A stretch of 64,000 nt of DNA, taken from the NCBI GenBank assembly GCA_037389465.1, contig JAZARR010000153.1:8140501-8204500 (forward strand), in the 5' to 3' direction. Below the pieces are notes generated by a model that made no database searches, had not been told where the DNA came from, and saw only the letters and a list, made by a program, of their open reading frames with translations. Of the stretch, positions 1 through 11,648 are shown piece after piece (within the stretch, counting starts at the first letter, position 1; each line of letters starts with the position of its first letter). The position numbers and the translations under genes are program-made. This stretch comes from Baylisascaris procyonis (taxonomy: Eukaryota; Nematoda; Chromadorea; Rhabditida; Ascarididae).

Positions 1-2606
1 CGTATATGAGAATGTTGGGGACATCAAGGGATGGTGGCGGGGGGGGGGGGTTGTATTTTAAGGATTATCCTCTCTTATGCATTTATTCTCGATAAAATGA
101 CTTCGTATATATTCTTCAATGGATCAAATAGTTTCCGATGGAATAACGCTTTCATGATGATATCAAACATTTTCACCGATGAGAATGCAATCTACCCACG
201 ACAAAAAAAAAAAGACCAATCCATTAGTCAATAGAGAAACGGAGACAAAGCAAATCATCGTTTTATTTTTATGCGCTTCACAACAATAAAAAAAAAAAAT
301 CGCTTTTTTGTTATATAATCATTTCACATGGATTGACTTCGGATGCATAATTTAACAATATATATTTTTTTAAATTGTTATTTCTTGCAAATTTTTTTTA
401 TTTGCAAAAGGATTTAGTCATCGATTTGCATCTAAAAGAGAAATTAATACAGCTAGGCTATTGGATCGTCTGCCTCAGCTGTCACATCCTTGGATCGTTA
501 ATCTGAATTGTGCTTAGATATGTTAGACTTTCTTTTTCAAATTATATAACATATGCTTACTTTGCATCTTACCAAGTTGTATTAATAAACCATATAAAAA
601 TTGTATACTTATATTTCTCACCATTATACATCTTAGGTTACTCTATCATCGATGAATATAACATTCATAATAATGGTTTATTCAGCGCGCTATGATATTC
701 ACAATAACTAATCATTCTATCGACGCATTTATGTTATTATTATACTCCATTGCTTTATTGAAATCTTTTTCTCTTTCTATGAATAAACTTTTTATCATTT
801 CGTTTGTTTAAAAAAAAAAGTATATGCGTATTCAATATTATTTATTACACAGCAAACGATGAAAGAAAATTTATACGTAGCTATACGTATCTACAATGCA
901 ACATTCAAAAAAATAACTTATAATGTAATTTTATAGAGATGAATTATTTAAATGCGTGATTAAGACTTTTGATTTTTATTTGATGCTTTACTATACACCA
1001 ATACTCTAGGTGTTTTACAGTAATGAATCGAAGAATTTTTTGATCTGTGTGTATTTTTTTTTCGCTTGTAGGACACCAATAAACGCTATAAAGGGGCATA
1101 TTAATTTTATGATGACCTAATAGGTCATACGTGATTTGCGCAGAAATTTTCTTTCAAATGGGAGGTATTCTCAACGTGAGTCTGATCGTTTTCGTTTACA
1201 CAGTTCACTCAAGGTGCTAAAAATCATCGAAAACGATAGATAAATCTATAAAATTCATAAAATCGAAAAAAAAAATCCAGCAAACGATGAAGAAAAATAG
1301 TCGACTCATAATAATGGATGGTTATTGAGATTGCAATAATGGACGATCGCATTCATTTATTGAGAGAACGTTTGTGGAGGAAAGATATTAGCAGCACAAA
1401 AGAATTTTCATAATAAATTTTAAACAAATAATTATATTAAATAAAATTTGAAAATATTAATATTAGAGACATATGAAAATATTAAATAAAATATTAATTA
1501 TTAATGATCATTTACGAAATTTTTAGTAAATAACTTGATCGATCCAACTGATAACATGCGCTTTCATATATCCTGCTAAACTATATTCGACGCAACTCTC
1601 GACGATTGAACATGACCATAGGGAAGAAGTAACTCAACCGGAATGCCCATATTAACGCCAAAACGCAGATTCGAATGCAAACGTAGAGAAAAAATTTTTG
1701 AAAATCAATTAAAAAAAACGAAAATTCAAAATGCTTGAGTCGTTTATATATGCAAAAGCCTTCAGGAGTCATAATAGAGAGTGAAGGCAAATCTATGAAA
1801 AGAAGTCGAAACTACGTCATTTGTTAATTTATATATACACGGTAATGAAGACGTAATTGCTAGCTTACGAAGAACGAAGGTTTTGTATTTGAACTTTGCG
1901 TCCTATATCTTTAATTGACAGCCGTAAGAAGTAAAATCAACGCTTCCAGGCATATTTCAAAATTGGTTGTCTATAATAAAATGTGTTATGATCTAAATGT
2001 TGCATTAAAATATGAATCAAATTCATTGAATAAATATGGAAAAAAAGCCGAATTCTATGAGAAGTAATTCAGAATGTACATTGCAACCTGAAATTAAAGA
2101 AATAACCGTCGCAAAAAAATTACCATGACCTCAGGATTCTTAAGTGAGCTTTTAATAGTATAGAAATCGATGAAGATTCCACTAGAATGGGATTTCTTTC
2201 TTGCCTATTTCCCGTAACTTCCTGAATACATCATTTACCACCATCATATAGTTAAACGGGGGAGGGGGTACTGGAGAACGGCTAAAACGTAAATCTAAAG
2301 GATGATGTCTAAAGTAAAGAAAATGTGAATGTGACTTACTGAAACATCATTTTCCTGTGTGTCTCATTTTTTCAATGCGAATTTCTTTGTTAAAGCGTCG
2401 TGCGCATATGATAACGCTATCAAATTTCGAACGCACGCGTCATGCTTCTGATGGTGTAACGCGTATCCGCTTCTAGTGTTGCATATAAAAGCGCTCATAT
2501 TCACCATTCGACGTCTACTTCCCATAATCATTGGGTTAAGTGTGCACGTCGTTGATTGAATCATTACTTCAAAAGTTGAAAAATATAATAGTTGCTTCAT
2601 TACCTC
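1..2606. other. Left intergenic region, upstream of trehalase
   Basis: No gene can be supported. The stretch is AT-rich with poly-A/T runs, a run of 12 G at 39-50 and a G-rich patch near 2256-2275. Short ORFs occur (for example 31-234 and 510-695 on +, and 2364-2565 on -) but none has splice context or a recognisable motif. The last 250 bases before the trehalase ATG are richer in CG dinucleotides than their surroundings and are the likeliest place for its promoter; no motif was identified. Confidence 0.6.
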
Positions 2607-3093
2607 ATGAAGACTATCCTTCTATATGGCACGTCAACAACATCGTCGACTTATTTGATGCTACTATTGTTGATAAATGCAACATGTTTCGTTTTCACAT
2701 CACCAGAAGCCGAAACAGTTCTCGTGATCGATGAAATTCCAGTCTCAGAAACAATAATCAACGTTTGCGATGAGACAAATACAAATAATTCGTAAGGAAA
2801 TTTTTTTTTTTAAATATTTTAATGCATCTATTTCTAATGAATCGTTTTTTTTTTTTTATTGTCGGCATTTTCTTGATTAAAGAAACATTGCAGCATATTT
2901 GTTTCATCCATCGGCTCGATAGCAGTCCTTCGTCGATCATCTATATAGAATAGTTGAAATATTACAACGGTAGAGATAAACCTTTTTATATCAACCGGAA
3001 TATGCAAAGATTTAAATTGATCGCGCTGAATCGAACACCTTTATCATAAGAAAGGATGACATTTTTGATTGTTGATTAATGCTCTGATGTTTG

Positions 3094-3153
<60 letters not shown>

Positions 3154-6100
3154 TCTCGAAGCACTGTGTGATTCAGATGTTACAGTAACATTGCTGCATT
3201 CAGATTCATCTACTGTAGCGGCAGACTATTGCAAGCAGTTAATTACCACAGAGTATATAAAGATTCGAAAACTTTCGTCGATATGCCTATGAAACATGAT
3301 CCAGGTAAGCAATTTACATGACCAGGCACATTAAATGTGAAGTGTTCATTCTTTGCTATCACGAATTCTTAGCCATTTTTCAAAACAAATAAATAATCCC
3401 AGAAATCCTTCACCGAACGATTATTACCTTAAATGAAAGCAATAATTATGTATCCTTCAATACGTTCACATTCTCTCATCAACTCGTTATTCGATAGTTA
3501 ATATTTACGTAACATAAATATCAGATATTTATCTCATTTGCATAGTTTTATTATAAAAATAGGCAATAGAAGTGAGTGGATCGCTCTGAATCGATCCAAT
3601 AAAACTCATTCATAAAATAACATTTATATTCAAAGTTTCTCTTTTAGATGTGACATTAGATGCATTCAACGATCGTTTCGGTGAACTTTCCGTTGAGGAA
3701 ATTCAAAAAGATGATTTAATTCAATTTCTCAATGAATATTTCTTACCACCTGGTAGTGAGTTGATCGATTGTACTCCATCCGATTGGGTACCATATCCAC
3801 GTAAAATAATGCAAATCACCGATCCCACTCTACGACACTGGGCACTCGATTTAAACGAAATATGGAAAACACTATGCAAACGTGTAAGTATTACATTTGT
3901 TTCCTCTAAAATATGTGGTTTTATAATTTATAAGTTAAGATGCGGCTAAATTTACCATTCAAAAAGAGCCATTTCAATTTGTTTATAATATAACTCAATG
4001 GGTTTATTGATGAATAAAATTTCAAGTTTTTTCTTTCGTCATTGGCATGCGAGAATGAACTAGAAATATTACCGTTTAAAGTGGTATAGCGCACACTTTC
4101 GCTAACTTTGAAACGTCACGTTGAAACTTATCACAGAGCACAAATGACGTTCATTCACTTAACACTTGAAATGCACTTTTACATCACCAACTGTCACATT
4201 TTCCTGATGTGCCACCTGTAGCGTACCTGCAATAGACCTGCGGAGCAGGTAAAATAGGCTTGAAATATGCTCTACAGTGATCATATCGCAATGTTCGTCT
4301 AATTCAACTTGAATGTATTAAAAAAGAAAGCATAGAATACCCTCAGGCGTTTGATATTTTCGACTTCACATACAGTCTATCTGTAGATCGATCCTCGTAT
4401 CGAACAATACGAGTCACGTTATTCATTGATCTACGTACCATATGAGTTCATAATGCCGGGTGGTCGTTTCCGTGAGTTCTACTATTGGGATGCGTATTGG
4501 ATTGCAAAAGGTCTCATCGCATCCGATATGCTCAATACAACAAAGGCGATGATTCTAAATTTGGCTCATATCGTCGAAAAGTGAGAATCTATGTTTTATC
4601 AACGTGTCTTATAAGATGCGATCGAAAGTATTCATAAAAGAAATGAAAATCTACTCGAAACCTTCAATTACTTGAGTAATTGTGTTGAGATGAGTAAAAC
4701 AATAGCTAAGCATTAGAAAAATGCAACTCGCTAAGTTCCGAGAAATAAAAAAAACATGTGAACCAATCTTGTCAGCCAAAAAAATTTCAAAAGTATTTTC
4801 TACACTGGATGCTTCCGATCTATGCACCAAATTGGAATAATAAAAATTCATCGGCTCCGAAAAGCATAAAAATCACCTTAAGACAGAAATCTCTATTGGA
4901 AGAAATGAAATGGTTAGAATAAATTAGCACATCTTGAAATAGCTGGCGAAAAATGTGGTTGATGAGGAGCTGAAGGTGGGCATGAAGGGGGTGGGGGGGG
5001 GAGTCGAGAAGATGGAGGATCAAGTATAGCTCAAATTTGCTGATTGCTCTAGACGATAAACGTCAAATGTCTTGATTATTTCTATTTTCGCATGAGACTT
5101 TCAACAGTTATTGGTAAATATACTTTAGCCAAGTTGAGCGAAACTGCAACAGAAATTATAATTAAACAGCATCCTGGAAAATACAAATGCGAATATAAAA
5201 GTTCCATCAGCCCTACTTAATAATCTTTTAAGGTGTGATAGATAATTGTGAAAAATTTTTTACTTTCAGATATGGTTTTGTACCAAATGGTGGACGTATT
5301 TATTATTTACAACGTTCACAACCACCATTCCTTACCGGAATGGTTTATGAATATTTTGAAAGCACGCAAGATCATGAATTCTTGAAGCAAATGCTACCAA
5401 CGCTTTCTAAAGAATTTGATTTTTGGCAAACACAAAGGTGAGTAGATTTATTTGATCTACAATCGAATTATTGCTCTATTTTTAGATAAGTGAAAACGAC
5501 CAATAAAGAAAACGACCAAAAGAACAAAAAACAAAAAAAAACCGGAAATTAGCAGTGAACTAAAAAAAACCTTTCATATATTTTGTTTGTTTTCTTTTTT
5601 TTTTTTTTAAACGAAAAATTCGAATGCGACTAATAATTAGCAAAATTCTTTCGCCTATTGCATTTATGAAATGATCCATTCACATTATAATATATCGTCT
5701 TTTTGCTCAAGACATTTTTGCGAAAATTTTGAGCTTTGCGCAATTTCTCTCTAGCAATGATTTCTGAGATTCTCAAATTCCTATAGCGACGTATAATTTA
5801 CTGATCTGCAATGCTATCAAGTGTTGCAATATTAGCAATATGCAATCTTTTTTTTTGCAAAATTCAATGATTTTTGAACAAGAATAATCTACAAAGACTT
5901 TATTAGGACGATCAACGTGACAATGAAAGATAAACGAAGATATACGGTCTATCAATATAGAACTCCAAGTAATGTACCAAGGCCGGAATCTTATCGTGAG
6001 GATATTATCAGTGCAAGAGGAAAAGATAAAGAAAGTAAACGTAAATTTTGGCAGGTATACACTTATTCAGGTTATTTTTATTTCGGATGCAAGTTACTTT

Positions 6101-9100
6101 GGCAAGTAAACACTTTTGTTAGCGTTTAAAACGACTTATAACTGAAAATGGTAATTGTGCTAAGCAGATAGATCGGCTAAATATATGGCCGATCAAATAT
6201 GAGAAAGTAATAAATTCGAAGACGAACATGGGAGTATTCATAGAGCAATCGTTGTTATTTCATTGAGAAAGTTGTAGAACTTGTCGTTCAGGGTGGCAAT
6301 AAGAGTGGCAATAATCGATGCACTGATGGAAACTCCGATTTACATTCATATAATAGACATACTGATCTTTGGAGGCTATACACGAGCAAGATGCACACTA
6401 CTCGTTGAAATTTGTAGAAAAAAAAAAAGACAGTTTTATCACTGTTCGAGGCTATCGAAAAGGTCTTATCGTATGAAAGAAGGTTGCTAAGAATTCCAAA
6501 AGTGGAAAAAGAAACTTCCGATAGTCGTTTATTTTAATTTAAGAAACATGGTGACCAACGTGATTTAAATTTTACATTGCTCGCTTAATAACTTTCACAT
6601 ATATCTCACAAAACATCTGCGCCCAATGCGCTACACCCTGTTGGATCATCATCGATGCGTCAGCTTTTCATACTTAGATATTTGGCTGCACGCATATCAT
6701 TGTCACTTGAAAAAAAGCAGCCAAATTTTGAAACAAACTAACAAATGCTTTCTAAGTATTCAATGAAATCTAATAATTGCATTATTTTTCGGTTATGATC
6801 AAAAGGCATTAAAACAAAAAGAGGAGTTTAAGGAAAACGAAATGAAACATTTCATAGATTATTGAAAAAATCATTAAAATACGGGGTTTTTTATATATCG
6901 TTTCTTTTTCATTGTTCTTCTGTTTTTAAAAAAAATCACAAAAGATCGCTCGTTAAATCTTCTATAGTCATCGTAATTTCAGGATATTGCAAGTGCTGCA
7001 GAGTCTGGATGGGATTTCAGTACAAGATGGCTTAGCGATAGAAAAAGCTTAAACAAAGTTGAAACAACCAGAATTTTGCCAGTCGATTTGAATGCGTTCA
7101 TGTGTTGGAATATGAATATCATGGAATATCTCTATGGACGAGTTGGTAAGCATACTTGATAAGAGTTGCATTATTCTATCGTTCATAAGAAAATTACTTC
7201 TTTATTGACCTTAATTAAGCGTTCTGAGAACCTCAGGTGCAACCTCAGACTTGTGGAACCTCAGATGCTTACTATTTTAGAGTGATGGCTATTTCCTACT
7301 TTCATGAGCAAGTTTGATGCTTCATACTTACAACGGATCTAATAAAATCTTCAAACATAAGCGATAAAAGAATGAGCTTAAATTTGAAAATTTGCAGGTG
7401 ATTTAAAGAATTCAGTAAAATTTCGTGATATTCGAACAACATTTCGTGATGCAATGAATAATGTTTTCTATAATAAAACATTAGGCGCATGGTTCGATTA
7501 TAATATACGTACACGACATCATAATACTGATTTTTATCCTTCAATAGCAGCACCACTTTTCACCGGTTGTTATCATTTACTTAATCAACAACGCTCAGAA
7601 CGTGTCTTTCAACTAATGAATGTAAGTGAAGATTTATGAATTTACTAATGCTTACAACTATTCGCTTATTCATGCTATAGATTGAATGGATGTTTGCATA
7701 AGAAATGTTTTTTTTTTTCATTGGTAGATCGAAATTGTGATAATTTAATGTTAACACATTTGAAGCATATTAGCATTATTAAGAAAATGATGAAGAAATA
7801 AATGGCCACAGTTACTAAGCTATTGAACATTTATGGCTGAATGTAATATGCTAAATAGGGAAAAAAGGTTTTTGCGGCACTGGTGGGGTGACATGGGGGT
7901 GGGGGGGTTTAGGAAGAGGGGAGGAGGGAGAATAACTAGAAATGATGCCGACGAGGGTCATATTCTCGGCTGACTCAAGATAAACTGGTTATTAATCATT
8001 CTTTGATTGTGTCATCGCTTGAAAATATTTCATGGTTGAAATCGGAACAATTAAAAAAAAAGTAGTTGACATATGGCAGAGAGGTTTTCTTAAAGAATAA
8101 ATCGCTTATTAATTTTCATAGTGCATTTTAATAAATTTAAAGCGTAATAAAGAGGAAATAATTTTTTTGCAATTGCAGAACTCAGGAGTGTTCCTTTATC
8201 CGGGTGGTGTGCCGACAAGTCTAAATCGTAATAGTGAAGAGCAATGGGATTTTCCGAATGGATTTGGCCCACTCAATCATATGATTATCGAAGGACTTCG
8301 TAAATCGGAAAACGCTCAAATGCAAGATCAAGTGATTGTTCACATGTATTTAATTGATAATTTTAAAGAACAAATATTTTCAATTCAAATTGAATTCTCT
8401 AAAACAACAAGGAAATAGAATAACTTAATGAGAATTGAATCATAAAATCGAAATTTCTTTGTATCGTTGCGACAATCATTTTTTATTATTAGTGAGCTTA
8501 TAATATCGAAATTCATGCATACTTTGTTTCAATTACTCTTTAACGGTGTTTTATATTTCCTTGGTTATTGAAAAACCATTATATTATTTGCTATACTCAT
8601 AAATTTTATTGTATTATCCGTAGGTGTTTTGCAGGCATTCCGTCTTGCACATAAATGGATTATGGGCAACTATTTGGTATTTAGGGAAACAAAAAACATG
8701 TGGGAAAAGGTATGTTTACTTGTTAATGTCAAAGGTATTTTGCATTAATATGCATTTATAATTTTTGCCACTTTTTTTTCAATCAAAGATTTGCGAGACT
8801 TTCAAAGGAAATATAGTTGCTAAAAATTGAGAGTATTGAATACATGTTATAATATTTGCACAACAGACGATTCATTTTCTATATTTAATCTGCTAATAAT
8901 ATTTAAAATCATAGAATTTTCGAATAAAGGAAGAACTACTTGTCTGATGGAATATTTACGCTATAATAAGTGAAAGACGCGAAAATTAATGAGCTTTTAT
9001 TGGTAACAACAAAAAAAAAACGAACGATTTTCTGGCTATTCTTCTTTATTATGAGTGAAGTATTAGGATCGCACAAACCGTTTATTCCAGTACATCGAAA

Positions 9101-9812
9101 ATTCGATCTACGATTAATTTGTAATAAGGTAATGTGATCTATAATTTAGTATTTGTGAAATATATCGATGATCCAATTTCAGTACAATGTAATTGGCCAT
9201 TATGCTCGACCAGGTGCTGGTGGTGAATATGAAGTACAGGTATTAAACAATATTGCTCTTATGTTTTATTCAAATGATTTCATACGACAACAATCATAAA
9301 ATGGCATCCATCAGAGGCAGTCAGCTGTTAATTCGATCACACTCGTTGCTTTTTAAAGTGAATTTGGCTCAGATTACATTTGAATTTGGCAAAGTAATGG
9401 AAGATTGTAATCACCTTTAACTGACAGCTTCACCTTGTGTATGCTATCAATTAACTGCTCTTCTGGGATAGAAGTTAAAAAAAAGATTATCAAGGCATTC
9501 TAAATATGCTCATATTTCTATGAAATATTTTTTAATAGCAAACGTTTAGTAACATAACAATAAATTACTTTATAGGATGGCTTCGGTTGGACAAACGGTG
9601 TGGTGCTAGATCTGCTAACAACCTACAACGATCGGTTGTCTGTACTTGGTCCAGGTCTCTACGATATTTATTCACCATTTAGGCCATCACGTGATGAATC
9701 GAGTCAATCAGATTCGAGATTTTCTAGGAGTACACTGTCACGTTCATCAACTATTGATCTCTCCAAATGGCTATTAATTGTTTCAATTATGCTTTTGATG
9801 TTGCGTATGTAA
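2607..9812 (+). CDS. tre: Trehalase (GH37), secreted and probably GPI-anchored, 12 exons
   Basis: Hydrolyses alpha,alpha-trehalose to two glucoses, outside the cell or at the apical membrane. Exons: 2607-2791, 3204-3304, 3648-3883, 4387-4580, 5270-5437, 5907-6054, 6983-7145, 7398-7621, 8179-8331, 8635-8709, 9183-9239, 9576-9812. All junctions are GT-AG and phase-consistent, giving 646 aa. The N-terminus has a signal-peptide-like hydrophobic core (about residues 17-30). Signature 1, PGGRFREFYYWDAY, is at 198-211. ESGWDF carries the probable acid Asp355. Signature 2 reads QWDFPNGFGP at 495-504, with Phe where Trp is usual. GAGGEYEVQDGFGWTNG carries the probable base Glu564. The C-terminus is Ser/Thr-rich and ends in a hydrophobic tail (WLLIVSIMLLMLRM), typical of a GPI signal. 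Family roles of the catalytic residues come from known trehalases. The start is the first ATG giving the signal peptide. Length is slightly above the human enzyme. A poly(A) signal lies at 9991-9996. Confidence 0.95.
3095..3146. repeat. (TA)n microsatellite in trehalase intron 1
   Basis: About 26 TA units. It ends only 30 bases before the first of three possible exon 2 acceptors. Confidence 0.95.
4976..5018 (+). repeat. G-rich tract in trehalase intron 4
   Basis: Several runs of three to nine G lie within about 40 bases on the coding strand, so the transcript could form a G-quadruplex. A similar tract lies in intron 8. Confidence 0.6.
7883..7932 (+). repeat. G-rich tract in trehalase intron 8
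   Basis: Runs of four, five and seven G are followed by GGGGAGGAGGGAG on the coding strand, resembling the intron 4 tract. It may form a G-quadruplex in the pre-mRNA. Confidence 0.6.
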
Positions 9813-9990
9813 TTTAGCGAAAAAAAGAATTTATTTATGTAATTTTTTGAGGTTTTTATTGAATCAAAAAAAAAGAAAAAATCGCATCATCTGATCATAA
9901 CCTTTACCAACTTTATTAATTTCGCCTGATCCATCTTGTATACGAGATTCAGATCTTATTGAAAATTGGAAGACTTCTGAATGACATATA

Positions 9991-9996
9991 AATAAA
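9991..9996 (+). terminator. Poly(A) signal AATAAA for trehalase
   Basis: First canonical AATAAA found downstream of the trehalase stop, 179 bases after it. It would give a 3' UTR of about 200 bases. Confidence 0.5.
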
Positions 9997-10899
9997 ATCA
10001 CTAGTTTTAGCATTCATGCACAGCATATCATCTAGAAAGTTTATTCGATGTCAGACGTTATTGGCTCGACGTCAGACGTTAAATCTGCTCACAGCAAAAT
10101 ATTGATTATCATTAAAGGAATATCGTATAAACCGCCTCTTGATATGCAGTACTTATAAGATGTAATCAACTATGAAACTTCTCATGAAGTCCCTTTTTTT
10201 TTGATACATTATGCTTGGGCTCTGTTTTGGTTTTTTTTTTGGGGTATCGCAAATTACGCTTGGAAATTTCAAACGGTTGAGAGAACTCACTTTAAAAAAT
10301 AAGATGTAAAATTCTCTCAACATTGAATATGGTATATTTCGAATGAAATTTCCATTTTTTTAAAAGTTTAAAGTTGAGCGGTGGTCCATATAAATTTAGC
10401 AATAAAGAGAGAAAAAAAATTCTCTTTTGTGTTAACAATATCTAGCAATAGCAATAAAGCAGCATAGTTCGCAAATGGTTCAATCAGAACGCCGCATTAC
10501 ATCCTAAACGATTGCTTTTTTACACTAAAAATATTTTTTTAAACCACTAAAATATATAACTTTACAACTAAAATATATTGAATAGCGCTTACTTATATAG
10601 CATGATGAATTTGACTACAAATTGTGCGCATTTTTTTAACAAAGTGTGTTACATTGAGGTTTATTATTAAATATAACAAAAAAAGTGTGCAGTATATACA
10701 AAACATTGCCTAACTGTTTGACGATCGCTTATTGATCAATTGCTAGAATCATCGAAATTCACGAGAATCCTATAAGAACAGTGAATTTCAAACAAAATGA
10801 TGCAGACAGCATAGGCGATTGTAATACTGTTTATAATCCCATTCCCTCGTTTGGACTATCTGTACTTTGGCTAGAAAAACAATTGTTCAATCACCTTAC
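9997..10899. other. Intergenic, between convergent genes
   Basis: AT-rich, with poly-T runs at 10195-10245, and no gene-like structure until about 10750. An open + frame runs from about 10735 to 10993; it overlaps a possible last exon of the - strand gene (10900-10941) and remains unresolved. Confidence 0.5.
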
Positions 10900-11448
10900 C
10901 TACGAAACTACAGGTATGAATAGCTTAGCTGGAAACAGTACCTGCAAAATTAAAGGTACAGGTAGCTCAGGTGGTATCAATATGATGCATTAAGTTGGGC
11001 AACAAAAGAATCACAAAAAATTCTGGTTGCTTAAAGCAAACGGCAATGGAGAACGGTGGAGTGATGAAAGGCAGACTTATCGACACTGAAGCAAAAAGAA
11101 ACAATGCGCTATCGATAACAGGCATACTCTACGACTTATCTCATTCACTGCTTTCATGTATTGAATGTCTATCAGATCATATGTCGTTTGATCGGTAGAT
11201 AGTTAGTTAACTTGATAGGCAAGATCAAAGAATCCAACTTTAAACTTTTGACTTGCAATTCCAAATTGATCAAGTAACAAATCTTTCGAAATTTTCTTAT
11301 TGTGCCATTTCTGTTTCAGCAGTGTGTACTATCCTCTCCATAAGCACGGTTCTGCTTATCAAACTGTCTGTCGTTTATGTATTAAATAATAAATGGTATG
11401 CGATAAATGTAGTGTAATAAATAAGTAACTATGTAGTGAATGACTAGG

Positions 11449-11507
11449 TAAATAAATAAATAAATAAGTAAATATACATGCATACATATTTATTTATTTA
11501 TTTACTA
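11449..11507. repeat. Inverted repeat of AAAT and ATTT tetranucleotides
   Basis: A left arm of AAAT repeats (11449-11474) and a right arm of ATTT repeats (11487-11507) flank a short spacer containing ACATGCAT, so the region can fold into an AT-only hairpin. ATTT-type repeats continue to about 11570, where a TA tract begins. Confidence 0.7.
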
Positions 11508-11572
11508 TTTATTCATTTATTTGCTTATTTATTTATTTATTTTCTTATTTATTTATCTGTTTGTTTATTTAG

Positions 11573-11573
<1 letters not shown>

Positions 11574-11609
<36 letters not shown>
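11574..11609. repeat. (TA)n microsatellite
   Basis: About 18 TA units, directly after the ATTT-rich tract. Confidence 0.95.
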
Positions 11610-11610
<1 letters not shown>

Positions 11611-11648
11611 CGTTTCTGATGGCATAATTTAAAATGATAAACATTAAC

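Noticed and set aside
1143..1220. 20-codon frame MGGILN.. with a GTGAGT donor
   Set aside because: Too short, and no following exon could be identified.
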